64,000 bases of DNA from Proteiniclasticum aestuarii. GTDB taxonomy: Bacteria > Bacillota > Clostridia > Clostridiales > Clostridiaceae. Both the position numbers and the translations under genes were made by a program. Where the stretch lies: NCBI RefSeq assembly GCF_017368455.1, contig NZ_JAFNJU010000005.1, positions 1-64,000 on the forward strand. The letters are read 5' to 3'. Shown here in pieces: positions 18,215 through 27,390 of the stretch (the stretch's first letter is position 1; each line of letters starts with the position of its first letter). The notes below the pieces were generated by a model. The model made no database searches. It was not told the origin of the DNA and was given only the letters and a program-made list of their open reading frames with translations.

Positions 18215-18931
18215 ATGAATAGAAGACAGTTATCAGAATTTTTATTTAGCAAAATGAATATGGTTGAACCTTATCCCGATAAAGTAAAGCCTGTTTCTGA
18301 AATGATGGAGCTTACTGCCTTTTTTCCTGGGGGAATGGGGCTATGGTTAGAGGAAAAATCAGAGATAATTCCAGATATTCTTGTTCTTGGACATGATTTC
18401 TCAACTGTTCTAGAATACAAAAAAATGGTGGATAGTATGCAGAATGAGATTAATGGTCCTACTTGGAGAGAATTGAGAAAACTCTTTAAAACAGCAGAGA
18501 TTGATCTTAACCGATGCTTCTTCAGTAATGTTTACATGGGGCTTCGCGATGTGAAATTGATGACTGGTACATTTCCAGGATCAAAGGACAAAGCATATGT
18601 TCATAGAAATTTAGAGTTCCTCAAGCTTCAGATTGAAACAATAAAACCAAAAGTAATCATCACATTAGGAAAGCCAGCCTCAATTAATCTTTCCTTACTC
18701 TCTAAGGAACTGAAGGAGTCATGGGCAGGTGGTAAAGCCCTTAGTATCCCGAACAATGGGTTGAAAAATAATGTTGTGATTCATGACCATAACTACATTT
18801 GTGCAGCGTTAGAGCATCCATCTATGAGAAATCAGAATGTGAAGAGAAGAAGACACCAAAATGAAAGTGGATGTTATTCAGGTAGTCATGCAGAAGTTGA
18901 ATTGCTGAAAGATGCGATGCAGTTCACGTAA
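18215..18931 (+). CDS. Uracil-DNA-glycosylase superfamily protein
   Basis: The 238-aa protein follows the UDG-fold order: a first strand with PDILVLGHDFST in place of motif A (GxDPG/GEAPG), then CFFSNVYMGLRD, the KPKVIITLGKPA strand that is characteristic of the superfamily, and a C-terminal histidine motif (ALEHPSMRN), like the HPSP/HPS loop. No Fe-S cysteine set is seen. It could remove uracil or another damaged base, but motif A is divergent, so activity is uncertain. The surrounding DNA is AT-rich and a gene remnant follows, which points to horizontal origin. Confidence 0.6.
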   Translation: MNRRQLSEFLFSKMNMVEPYPDKVKPVSEMMELTAFFPGGMGLWLEEKSEIIPDILVLGHDFSTVLEYKKMVDSMQNEINGPTWRELRKLFKTAEIDLNRCFFSNVYMGLRDVKLMTGTFPGSKDKAYVHRNLEFLKLQIETIKPKVIITLGKPASINLSLLSKELKESWAGGKALSIPNNGLKNNVVIHDHNYICAALEHPSMRNQNVKRRRHQNESGCYSGSHAEVELLKDAMQFT

Positions 18932-18996
18932 CGGATATTTGTATCGATTACTAATTCATCCAATATCTTTTATGCGTTAAAGAAATGAACAATTAA

Positions 18997-19167
18997 ATAC
19001 ATAACATAGTTTCAGAAGTAGCATCCAAGGTTTCATTACCGATATATGTTTTTAGAGAATCAAAAGAATACGCTGATGAATCATACATCGATGTCTTTGC
19101 AGATTTCGAAGGAATAATTGAATTTAATCTGATCGTAAAGACAGAAATTCCAGAGATGAAAGAGTAG
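18997..19167 (+). pseudogene. Gene remnant, C-terminal fragment
   Basis: A frame without a start codon runs 56 codons to TAG at 19165-19167. Its translation is protein-like (YADESYIDVFADFEGIIEFN) with an acidic, beta-rich look. It directly precedes a palindrome that could have been its terminator. The family is unknown. Confidence 0.3.
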
Positions 19168-19181
19168 AGAAAGTTTAACTA

Positions 19182-19224
19182 AAAACACACCAAAACACTC
19201 GCGAGTGTTTTGGTGTGTTTTTTG
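19182..19224. repeat. Perfect 40-base palindrome, terminator-like; related copy at 36091
   Basis: Two 20-base arms (19182-19201 and 19202-19221) are perfectly complementary with no loop, centred on CTCG|CGAG, with A-run and T-run flanks. It could act as a bidirectional terminator. The core AACACTCGCGAGTGTT recurs at about 36093-36108. Confidence 0.65.
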
Positions 19225-19330
19225 AATGTGTTCGAATGATAAGTCTATTGGGGAGAAGCAGACTTTACCTGTTCATGTTCAGATTATTCAAAGCAAACTG
19301 CTGAAAAATAGAAGATATTATGCACCAAAC

Positions 19331-20551
19331 CTATATCTTCTCCAGGTAGGCATTGTTTCGGAAATCCGTCGGCGCAACACCCACTTCTTTCTTAAAAACC
19401 TTCGTGAAGTAATTATGGTCATAGATACCCACGTGGATTGCAATATCCTGTATGGAAAGGGAGCTGGTGTTCAGCAGGTTTTTTGCTCTTTCAATTCTTA
19501 GCTTGTTGATGTATTTGATAATGGTTGTGCCAACCTCTTTTTTAAAGAGATTGGAAAGGTAGGGCACGGAAACGTTGTATTTTTCCGCTAAATCAGAAAG
19601 GCTGATTTTTGCATCCAGATTGAAATCGATGAAATACAGGGTCTGCCTTACACAATGGGAATACTGCCTGGTGGATTTTGTCTTCACAAGAAGACAGTAT
19701 TCCCGAATCATTTTCTCATATAATTGGTCTAACGCTGTCTCACTAAGGGAGTTTTCAATGTAGTTCACAAACTTGCTTGAGATCTCGTGTAGAAATATCG
19801 GATGAATCTCATTGGGTTCAATGGCTTTTCTGAAGAGAGTATTTGCTGTGATAAGCAATGATTTCTGCTCTCTTAAAGTGCTTGTCAATCGAGGTTCAAA
19901 GGGTGCACTGATGAACTTTCTTGCGGACTCCAATGCGGCTTTGCGGTCTCCTGCTGATATATACTGCAGAAGCTCTTTCTCAGTGCGGTACCTCAGCTCT
20001 ACTTTTCTGGAGTAGGCATCAAAATCAGTTTTTGGCTGATATAGTATTCCTGATTTTGACACATTGGACAGGTCATGGTACTGAACAGAAAAAGGCGTGG
20101 CATCGGGATTGATGTAGTTCACGATATTACCAATGGTGGAGATGATCTGGAGATTGGTGTTAATGACGGGTATACCATAAATGAAACTTTTCAAGTGCTG
20201 CACATTTGAAATGGTAAGATTGTGCTGCTCTGTTAAATCGTGCCAGTATTTGTCATCGACGGTTTTATTAAAATATGGTCCGATGGTAATGAGCTCATTT
20301 TTGTCCTCATAAGGATAGAAAAAAATATAGTTCAGCATATAAGAGTCGGTGACAATGTGAAATGTATAATGGTCCATTTCCTTGATAAAGCCACGAACAT
20401 CATCATAAAGATCATGAGATCTCTCCAGACTATCCCGAAGATAAAGGTCAAATGCTGGTAAATCATTATAAGGCTCAAGAAAATAATGCATGTCCAGTTT
20501 CAATGTGTCTTTTAGTAGCTTGGTTATGAAATCTAGTGTTCTGCTGATCAT
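19331..20551 (-). CDS. AraC-family transcriptional regulator of the adjacent sugar locus
   Basis: The 406-aa regulator has a long N-terminal region of about 300 residues with no recognised domain and a C-terminal AraC pair of helix-turn-helices (about 305-400). The signature NVSVPYLSNLFKKEVGTTII and the terminal DHNYFTKVFKKEVGVAPTDFR are typical. It is divergent from a sugar ABC importer and glycosidase genes, and very likely activates them on sensing a glycan breakdown product. The intergenic region holds a tandem direct repeat of the kind AraC proteins bind. Confidence 0.9.
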   Translation of the reverse strand: MISRTLDFITKLLKDTLKLDMHYFLEPYNDLPAFDLYLRDSLERSHDLYDDVRGFIKEMDHYTFHIVTDSYMLNYIFFYPYEDKNELITIGPYFNKTVDDKYWHDLTEQHNLTISNVQHLKSFIYGIPVINTNLQIISTIGNIVNYINPDATPFSVQYHDLSNVSKSGILYQPKTDFDAYSRKVELRYRTEKELLQYISAGDRKAALESARKFISAPFEPRLTSTLREQKSLLITANTLFRKAIEPNEIHPIFLHEISSKFVNYIENSLSETALDQLYEKMIREYCLLVKTKSTRQYSHCVRQTLYFIDFNLDAKISLSDLAEKYNVSVPYLSNLFKKEVGTTIIKYINKLRIERAKNLLNTSSLSIQDIAIHVGIYDHNYFTKVFKKEVGVAPTDFRNNAYLEKI

Positions 20552-20675
20552 AGGATACTCCTTTATTACGAAACTGACCTTGATTAAAGAATTGCGATTA
20601 AGTATATCTTCTTCGAGTGAAAATATAGTTATTTGAAGAAATTATAACTAAGACACAGGAATTAATCAACGAAAA

Positions 20676-20694
20676 CATGCAATTTCATGCAATT
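20676..20694. promoter_or_regulatory. Tandem direct repeat, candidate AraC-regulator site
   Basis: CATGCAATT occurs twice (20676-20684 and 20686-20694), exactly one helical turn apart. AraC-type dimers commonly bind such direct repeats upstream of the promoter they activate. Confidence 0.45.
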
Positions 20695-20721
20695 ACTTTA
20701 AAATAATACTAATACCAAAGT

Positions 20722-20747
20722 TTTTTTTCTAACTGACTAGAAAAAAA
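20722..20747. promoter_or_regulatory. Inverted repeat before the ABC importer operon
   Basis: TTTTTTTCTA (20722-20731) and TAGAAAAAAA (20738-20747) are perfect inverted repeats around ACTGAC, about 40 bases before the first gene. The site may be an operator or a short hairpin in the leader. Confidence 0.35.
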
Positions 20748-20787
20748 CGTGATACATTGATTATGTTAACGAATACAGGGGAGGAAC

Positions 20788-22317
20788 GTGTATGTTATGG
20801 AAATGGTAAAGCGTGACGATTTCAATGATCGGTTTATTCAAGTCAGCAATGTATCCAAGCATTTTGGCGTAACCGTTGCATTGAACGAAGTATCCTTCAC
20901 CGTGCCAAAAGGCTTGGTGTGCGGACTCGTTGGAGAAAATGGAAGTGGAAAATCCACATTTGCATCTATACTTGCAGGGATTACACAAGAGACAAGTGGA
21001 GAGATTTTTCTGGATGGTCAGAAGTGGAAGCCCGGGAATGTGCTGGAAGCACAGAAGAACGGAGTGGCTATGATTGTTCAGGAAACAGGAACCATTGAGA
21101 ATATTACTGTGGCAGAGAATATATTCTTAGGTCAAGAAATGCTGTTTTCAAAAGGAATATTCATCAGCCGAAAGAAGATGTTTGTGGCTGCTCAGAAAAT
21201 ACTGGATGAACTGAAGATCACTTCATTCAATTCTGAAACCCCTACATCCAAGCTGGATCTTCAGGATCGCAAACTGGTTGAGATCGCCAAAGCAATGTAC
21301 TGGAATCCTAAAGTGTTTATAGTAGATGAGACAACAACGGCCTTATCCCATATTGGGCGTGAACTCCTCTATGCGCTGATGAAGAATCTGACATCAAAGG
21401 GGACAACGGTTCTTTTTATCAGTCATGACCTGGAAGAGCTCATGGAACAGTGTGACATCATTCATATCCTTCGTGATGGGGATTTCATTGGAACGCTAGA
21501 GAAAAATGAGTTCGATGCAGACCGCATGAAAGAAATGATGATCGGACGAAATCTTGAAGGAGACTACTATCATGCAGATGAGGAAGGCTATGCAGACGAA
21601 GTGGTTCTACGGGCGGATCAGATTACTACGCTGGAGGATTTGCTTTGTTTCAGTGTAGAGCTTCATCGAGGTGAGGTGTTGGGCATCGGAGGATTATCGG
21701 ATTGTGGCATGCACACTCTGGGGAAAGCCTTATTCGGTGCGGAGAAAGTATTGGATGGAAAAGTAACTCTGTCAGATGGCACTGTCATTGACAATACGAA
21801 GAAAGCAGTCAAGCATAAAATGGCTTACCTTTCGAAAAATCGAGACCGTGAGTCTCTGGCTCTGAATGCCACTGTGAAGGAAAATATTGTCAGTATTGCC
21901 CATGATATCAATAAAGTTTTCGGACCCATCCTGTCATTCAGGAAAGAGTCCCAATATGCAAAAAAACAGATCGAAGACCTGTCTATCAAATGTGCATCAG
22001 AGGCTCATCTAGTGAGTACACTATCCGGTGGGAACAAGCAGAAAATTGTTTTTGGGAAATGGATTGGCGTTGACTCCGATATTCTCATCATGGACTGTCC
22101 CACACGAGGTGTGGATATCGGGGTTAAAGCAGCGATGTACAAACTGATCTATGAAATGAAGAAAAGCGGAAAGGCCATTCTACTGATCAGTGAGGAGCTT
22201 CCGGAACTGATAGGGATGAGTGATCGGATCATCATCATGAAAGACGGCGAAATCAGTGCTGAGATTCCCAGGAGTGAAGGATTCAGCGAACATAAACTGA
22301 TAGATGCCATGTTGTAG
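20788..22317 (+). CDS. Sugar ABC importer, duplicated ATP-binding protein (RbsA/MglA type)
   Basis: The 509-aa protein has two tandem ATPase domains, as in ribose/galactose-type importers. The first has Walker A (GENGSGKSTF) and a divergent signature (TSKLDLQDRKLVEIAKAM) followed by VFIVDETTTAL. The second has lost Walker A but retains LSGGNKQKIVFGKW and ILIMDCPTRGVDIG, the usual degenerate half. It energises the two permeases encoded downstream. The start is ambiguous: GTG at 20788 is only three bases after GGGGAGG, while the in-frame ATG at 20797 is 12 bases away. Confidence 0.9.
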   Translation: MYVMEMVKRDDFNDRFIQVSNVSKHFGVTVALNEVSFTVPKGLVCGLVGENGSGKSTFASILAGITQETSGEIFLDGQKWKPGNVLEAQKNGVAMIVQETGTIENITVAENIFLGQEMLFSKGIFISRKKMFVAAQKILDELKITSFNSETPTSKLDLQDRKLVEIAKAMYWNPKVFIVDETTTALSHIGRELLYALMKNLTSKGTTVLFISHDLEELMEQCDIIHILRDGDFIGTLEKNEFDADRMKEMMIGRNLEGDYYHADEEGYADEVVLRADQITTLEDLLCFSVELHRGEVLGIGGLSDCGMHTLGKALFGAEKVLDGKVTLSDGTVIDNTKKAVKHKMAYLSKNRDRESLALNATVKENIVSIAHDINKVFGPILSFRKESQYAKKQIEDLSIKCASEAHLVSTLSGGNKQKIVFGKWIGVDSDILIMDCPTRGVDIGVKAAMYKLIYEMKKSGKAILLISEELPELIGMSDRIIIMKDGEISAEIPRSEGFSEHKLIDAML

Positions 22318-22326
22318 GAGGAAGAA

Positions 22327-23286
22327 ATGAAGGAGAAATTAAAACGGTTAAATGAACAGCAATTCTTCATTCGTCTGATGCCGATCTTTCTGTTGGCTGT
22401 CATGGCCATTGGATTCAATATCGCTACGGATGGAAAATTTGGAGATGTTCGAAATCTCAAACTCATCGTCACCCAGGCGATAATCATTGGTACGGTGGCA
22501 ACTGGTGCGGTGTTTATATTTGGAACGGGGAATGTGAGTATTGCTCTTGGAGCTACCACTGCAATAACAGCTGCCATCATGAGTAAGGCATACCTTGCAA
22601 CAGAATCCGTGCCTGTGATGATTCTTTCTGCGATTGTTGTCGCTACATTGATTATGGTAGCAACAGCAGTACTGAGTACAGTGCTGAAAGTTTCTGTCAT
22701 GTTTGTATCTATAGTGGTCATGGTTCTATTCCAGGCAATTTTGCAGACAATACTGGGTGCTGGAACCTTAACACTGCCCTATGAGATGACATCGGCGCTT
22801 ACCAGTGCGAATTTTCATTACATAGCCTTTGCGGCTTACTTCATTCTGTGTGCGGTGCTCTTTCACTTTACTGGAATCGGACGTTCCATAAAGTTTCTAG
22901 GATCAAATAAGATCTGTGCTGAGCAGAGCGGAATTTTCATGAACAAGTACCTGATGATTGCTTTCGCTGTATCGGGTATAGGAATCGGTCTTGCGGCCAT
23001 CATGACGGGCATCAGAACGGGTACCATAGGTGTTGGAACGGCTTCAAGCCTTAATATGGATGTAGTGCTAGCCATTGTCCTCGGAGGCATGTCTGTGTTT
23101 GGCGGAACAAGATCTTATATCTATGCAGGAGCCCTTGGGGCGGTTACTGTCACACTCTTAAACAATGGATTACTTATGGTAGGTATCAGTCCAACAGTTC
23201 TTCAACTGGTCAGAGGAATATTCTTTCTGACATTTATCTTTGCAGGTCAGAAACGGCCGGATCGATTACCAGACAACGAAATATAA
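22327..23286 (+). CDS. Sugar ABC importer permease 1 (RbsC type)
   Basis: This 319-aa inner-membrane protein has about nine hydrophobic helices and the ribose-type permease motif (AIVLGGMSVFGG near residue 250). It starts nine bases after the ATPase gene with its own AGGAGGAAGAA site. Along with the second permease it probably forms a heterodimeric channel, since the locus encodes two different permeases rather than one. Confidence 0.9.
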   Translation: MKEKLKRLNEQQFFIRLMPIFLLAVMAIGFNIATDGKFGDVRNLKLIVTQAIIIGTVATGAVFIFGTGNVSIALGATTAITAAIMSKAYLATESVPVMILSAIVVATLIMVATAVLSTVLKVSVMFVSIVVMVLFQAILQTILGAGTLTLPYEMTSALTSANFHYIAFAAYFILCAVLFHFTGIGRSIKFLGSNKICAEQSGIFMNKYLMIAFAVSGIGIGLAAIMTGIRTGTIGVGTASSLNMDVVLAIVLGGMSVFGGTRSYIYAGALGAVTVTLLNNGLLMVGISPTVLQLVRGIFFLTFIFAGQKRPDRLPDNEI

Positions 23287-23303
23287 ATATTGGGGGAAAT
23301 GAA

Positions 23304-24578
23304 ATGAAAAAGAAAATTGCATTATTACTGGCAGCCATGATGATGGTGGTAGGCCTTGCAGGCTGTGGGAGTAAAGAGACGCCGGAACCGTCTGCTCCTT
23401 CCTCACCGGAAGCAGGAAATGAGACACCTGCTCCATCAGAAGAAGAGAACATCACCATCGCTGTAGCCTGGAATGCCATCGATGCAACAACTCAGACGAG
23501 AATGACCTATCTGGAGGATCATCTGGGACCTGCGCTGGGCATTGACTTCATCTTTTCGGAGGCTATTTCTGATACAGCGCAGCTCATGACGTTCCTTGAG
23601 AACTCATACGCAGCTGGCGCTGACGGGTTACTTTCTCTTATTACAGACGGGACGGAGCAGCTGGTATCCAAAGCAGACGAGCTTGGTGTGTATACCGCAG
23701 TGGTATCTTCCACGCTCTACGAAGAAGTAGCCGCAGTTCCGACCTACATGGGCATTACCGGAATTGATTTAAGCAAGGTTGCAGATGCCTATGGTGAACT
23801 GATGGATGCGCAGTTTGATTCTGCTGAACCTGCGAATTTCATTGTGATTTCCGGTGGTTCCGCCATGGGCGTTGCATCTCATCGTGAAGCAACAAAATCC
23901 ATGCTCAAAACATTTCAGACGAAATTTGATTTGACTTATGATGCGGACATCACAGAACTTGCCACACTGAATGCCACCACGGAGATCAGCACGGGTAATG
24001 AGGAAGTGAAGATTACCATCGTGCCAGGATTCCCCAATATGGACGGATATGTCTCTGGTGTTTCAGGACTGCTGCAGACAGGAGATTATGATGCCATCGT
24101 CTCTGTGTATCCTACAGCTGAAACCTTCGGCACCGCCATCGACGAAGTGGAAAAAGCACTGGGCAAGAATGTCAAGCTTCTTTGTCAGGCAAACTTTGGA
24201 GAAAATACCAAGAAGGCATTTAGCACCTTGGACTCCACAGGAAACCCTACACTGGATGGTGCTGTCATCAACTCCGGATCCGCTTCGGATGCTTATGGTG
24301 TAGTCCTTCTCTATAACGGCATCACTGGACATGGGGATGCCTTCAAGCCGGAAGGCAAGGCCATCACCATGGCGCCAGGACCACTTGTTGCCAGTGGCGC
24401 AGAAGCATACGGCAAACTGGAGCAGCTGGATACCAGCGATGAGATGTATGTGTACACCTCCGATGAGATCAAAACCCTTCTGAAAAAATATAACGATGCT
24501 GCAGACTATGATCTGCTTATGGAAACAAGCCGAAACTTCACCACGGAAAACATTCTGGAAAGACGTGGACTGAAGTAA
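23304..24578 (+). CDS. Sugar ABC importer substrate-binding lipoprotein
   Basis: This 424-aa lipoprotein has a type II signal peptide with lipobox LAGC, a Pro/Ser/Glu-rich linker and a type 1 periplasmic-binding fold (about residues 50-390), like ribose/xylose-binding proteins. It would capture the glycan-derived sugar outside the membrane and deliver it to the two permeases. The preferred sugar is not evident. Neighbouring glycosidases of GH2, GH3 and GH39 type suggest an oligosaccharide or amino-sugar-containing fragment. Confidence 0.85.
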   Translation: MKKKIALLLAAMMMVVGLAGCGSKETPEPSAPSSPEAGNETPAPSEEENITIAVAWNAIDATTQTRMTYLEDHLGPALGIDFIFSEAISDTAQLMTFLENSYAAGADGLLSLITDGTEQLVSKADELGVYTAVVSSTLYEEVAAVPTYMGITGIDLSKVADAYGELMDAQFDSAEPANFIVISGGSAMGVASHREATKSMLKTFQTKFDLTYDADITELATLNATTEISTGNEEVKITIVPGFPNMDGYVSGVSGLLQTGDYDAIVSVYPTAETFGTAIDEVEKALGKNVKLLCQANFGENTKKAFSTLDSTGNPTLDGAVINSGSASDAYGVVLLYNGITGHGDAFKPEGKAITMAPGPLVASGAEAYGKLEQLDTSDEMYVYTSDEIKTLLKKYNDAADYDLLMETSRNFTTENILERRGLK

Positions 24579-24604
24579 GACGGTAGTGTAAAGGAGAACT
24601 GCAA

Positions 24605-25639
24605 TTGAATGTTAAACAATTCGTCAATAAGGCCATCTATTTAATTTCAGTACCACTGGCTGTTGGTCTTTTCATGGAACTGCTGGTGTATGCACAGACT
24701 GGAGGCCATCTGGTTTCTTCGGTGCTGGACCTCCGGAACTTAGTACGAGATCTCGGAGTCACAGCGGTCATCGCTTTTGCCTTGTCTTTAAATCTAGGCA
24801 GTGGAAGATTTGATTTATCTTTAGGAGCTCAGAGACTTGTAGCCACCATCATTGGTGGCAACATCGCTGTGAGTCTTGGCTTTAATGGCATTGGACTGCT
24901 TATCATGGCAATTCTCATGGGACTCCTGGCAGGATTTGGTGTTGGGATGGTGTTTAGTGTCTTCAGGGTCCCACCTGTGATACTAGGTCTTGGCATGGCC
25001 ATGATCTATGAAAGCCTGGCTTTTGCAGGTTCTGATGGAAAAGGGCTACAGCTCTTTGGTGTTCCTGATATCGAAATGCTTGTGAACCCAAACTTTACAC
25101 TGCTGGTTCTTGGGCTGGGCACACTGTTTGTTTTTATCCTATTCACATTCACAAAGTTCAGATATGAGATGCAAGCGATGAGAGGCTCTCAGAAGATCGC
25201 GAAGACATCTGGAATCAATGTGTTCAGACATGTTGTGATCTGTTACACATTGGCCGGGGGACTGGTTGCGATTTCAGGAGTGTTCAGTGCTTCTTTCACT
25301 GGAGCTCTTGCACCGATGCTCGGCATGACCAGCAACAGTGCAGTGATCGCCATGACTTTCCCGATGTTTCTCGGGACTTATCTGGCACGAAGAACGAACA
25401 TCGCCGTGGGGATCATCAGTGCTTCTTTGACCATAAAGCTCTTTGGTATTGGAATGGTAGCATTAAAAGTCTCCAACTCACTGAATACCGTCATCAATAT
25501 GCTGGTGTTCATCGGATTCCTTGCTTTTTTAGCCAATGAAAGGATTCCTGCTTTACGAAGGAGACAAAGAGCACGCATTAAGGAAGCGAAGGAAAAAAGA
25601 ATAGAACTTGAAAGCGTTACAAATGTAGGGAGATTATGA
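24605..25639 (+). CDS. Sugar ABC importer permease 2 (RbsC type)
   Basis: The 344-aa membrane protein has about nine helices and a basic, charged cytoplasmic tail (RRRQRARIKEAKEKR). It is a second ribose-type permease, quite different in sequence from the first. The start is a TTG at 24605, preceded by AAGGAGAACTGCA. The 3' end overlaps the next gene by four bases, which supports one operon through the glycosidase. Confidence 0.85.
   Translation: MNVKQFVNKAIYLISVPLAVGLFMELLVYAQTGGHLVSSVLDLRNLVRDLGVTAVIAFALSLNLGSGRFDLSLGAQRLVATIIGGNIAVSLGFNGIGLLIMAILMGLLAGFGVGMVFSVFRVPPVILGLGMAMIYESLAFAGSDGKGLQLFGVPDIEMLVNPNFTLLVLGLGTLFVFILFTFTKFRYEMQAMRGSQKIAKTSGINVFRHVVICYTLAGGLVAISGVFSASFTGALAPMLGMTSNSAVIAMTFPMFLGTYLARRTNIAVGIISASLTIKLFGIGMVALKVSNSLNTVINMLVFIGFLAFLANERIPALRRRQRARIKEAKEKRIELESVTNVGRL
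25608..25622 (+). promoter_or_regulatory. cre-like sequence before the GH3 gene
   Basis: TTGAAAGCGTTACAA matches the catabolite-responsive element pattern (TGWAARCGYTWNCW) at 13 of 14 positions. It lies inside the end of the permease gene. CcpA control would make biological sense here, but a chance match in coding DNA is possible. Confidence 0.25.
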
Positions 25640-27390
25640 TGGTCAATTTAAGAACGAAACCATATCTGCTCAGTGAAGAAAAAATCACTTGGGTCACAGA
25701 GACACTTTCTGGAATGTCTTTGGAAGAAAAAATAGGTCAGCTGTTTATTACGCTGAAGAGTAAACCTGGTGTTGATGAAAAAGAAATTGAAGAGACCTTG
25801 ATGAAATATCACCAAGGTGGGTTGCGTTGGCAGGGAGGAGATATGGAAACAGTCCATCTCCAGAACACCACGTATCAGAAGCTCTCTACAGTACCACTGC
25901 TCATTGCTGCAAACTGTGATGAAGGTGGCAATGGATGTATACCTGAGAAAGGAACATTTGTAGCAACAGCTGCCCAGGCTGCAGCCCATGAGTCCCCTGA
26001 TACTGCCTATCATATGGGACTGGTCTCCTCACGTGAAGCGACAAGCATCGGCTGCAACTGGCTGTTCAATCCGGTGGCAGATATCTACATGAACTGGAGA
26101 AACACCATTGTCAACACAAGATGTTTTGGCTCTGATGCAGATGTAGTTCTGAAAAACACCAGAGCATTCATCAAAGGCGTGAAAGATGGAAATCCCAACA
26201 TGGCCTGCTGCATCAAGCATTTTCCAGGAGATGGTGTGGAGGAACTCGATCAGCATCTGGTATTCGGAATCAATAATCTGAGCGTAGATGAATGGAACGA
26301 CACATTTGGCAAAGTATACAGAAATCTCATAGAGGATGGTGTTGAAACCATCATGGTAGGCCATATTGGGTTACCTGAAATGAGCAGAAAACTAAGACCG
26401 GGTATTAAAAATGAAGAAATCATGCCGGCCACCATCGCACCAGAGCTTCTAACAGATCTTCTCAGAGGAGAAATGGGATTTAATGGTCTGCTTCTTACAG
26501 ACGCCACCCATATGATCGGACTTTCTGCAGTAAAGAGTAGAGAAGAGGCGCTGCCTCTGGCGGTGGCTGCAGGTTGTGATATGATCTTATTTGCAAATGA
26601 TCTGGATGAGGACATGGCATTTATCAAGAATGGAATTGAAAAGAACATCCTGTCAGAAGAGCGCCTTAATGATGCGGTCACAAGAATTCTAGGGTTGAAA
26701 GCAAAGCTCAATCTGACCGATGAACGTGTGGCCATCCCTGAAAAAGAGCTTCTCTATACCAACGTGAATACAGAGGAGCATCAGAACTTCAGAAAACTGG
26801 CAGCAGAAAGATGCGTGACTCTGGTAAAGGATACGGCAAATCTGATTCCAGTGGATCCAGATAAGAGGAAGAAGGTCTGGCTGGTTTACGTACAGTCTGC
26901 GCCTACAAGCATCGCCTACAGACCAGACCCTCAACGACTTGTTATGGTGGAAGAGCTCGAAAGAGCTGGATTCCAGGTGGAACTGGCACCATGCTTTTAT
27001 GATCTGGAAGCGGAAAATGGTCCAGGCATGATGAATTTTGTGAAGATGCTGAACAAAACCAGCAGAAAAGAGTTCAAAGAAAAGTACGATCTGGTTCTGG
27101 TCGTATTCAATATCAGCGGCTATGCTCAGGAAAATATTGTCCGCGTTAAGTGGAGTCAGCATCACAGTGTGGAACTGCCCTGGTATATCTCAGAAGTACC
27201 TACCATCGGTATCAGCCTGAATTATACAAATCATCTGATTGATATACCTCAGGTAAAGACATTCATCAACTCCTTTGGCAGTTCGAGAGATCATATCAGA
27301 GCCACCGTGGATAAACTCTGCGGGAAGTCCAGCTTCACTGGAGATGTTAAGGAACATTATTTCTGCAACAGGTGGGAAACGAGGTTATAA
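25636..27390 (+). CDS. Glycoside hydrolase family 3 protein (beta-N-acetylhexosaminidase/beta-glucosidase type)
   Basis: This is a cytoplasmic GH3 enzyme of 584 aa with no signal peptide. The N-terminal TIM barrel carries IKHFPGDGVEELDQH, the NagZ-type KHFPGHG-x4-DxH motif that supplies the acid/base His in beta-N-acetylglucosaminidases, and LLLTDATHMIGL with the nucleophile Asp. A C-terminal alpha/beta domain (about 390-580) follows. It should cleave beta-linked residues from imported oligosaccharides; amino-sugar specificity is suggested by the motif but not proven. It overlaps the permease gene by four bases, and the HAD gene starts directly after its stop. Confidence 0.85.
   Translation: MMVNLRTKPYLLSEEKITWVTETLSGMSLEEKIGQLFITLKSKPGVDEKEIEETLMKYHQGGLRWQGGDMETVHLQNTTYQKLSTVPLLIAANCDEGGNGCIPEKGTFVATAAQAAAHESPDTAYHMGLVSSREATSIGCNWLFNPVADIYMNWRNTIVNTRCFGSDADVVLKNTRAFIKGVKDGNPNMACCIKHFPGDGVEELDQHLVFGINNLSVDEWNDTFGKVYRNLIEDGVETIMVGHIGLPEMSRKLRPGIKNEEIMPATIAPELLTDLLRGEMGFNGLLLTDATHMIGLSAVKSREEALPLAVAAGCDMILFANDLDEDMAFIKNGIEKNILSEERLNDAVTRILGLKAKLNLTDERVAIPEKELLYTNVNTEEHQNFRKLAAERCVTLVKDTANLIPVDPDKRKKVWLVYVQSAPTSIAYRPDPQRLVMVEELERAGFQVELAPCFYDLEAENGPGMMNFVKMLNKTSRKEFKEKYDLVLVVFNISGYAQENIVRVKWSQHHSVELPWYISEVPTIGISLNYTNHLIDIPQVKTFINSFGSSRDHIRATVDKLCGKSSFTGDVKEHYFCNRWETRL

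Larger units (their letters stand above)
18932..19330. other. Gap with a gene remnant and a perfect palindrome
   Basis: This 400-base stretch has no intact gene. It contains the short coding-like remnant at 18997-19167 and the 40-base palindrome at 19182-19221, both described separately. Confidence 0.5.
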
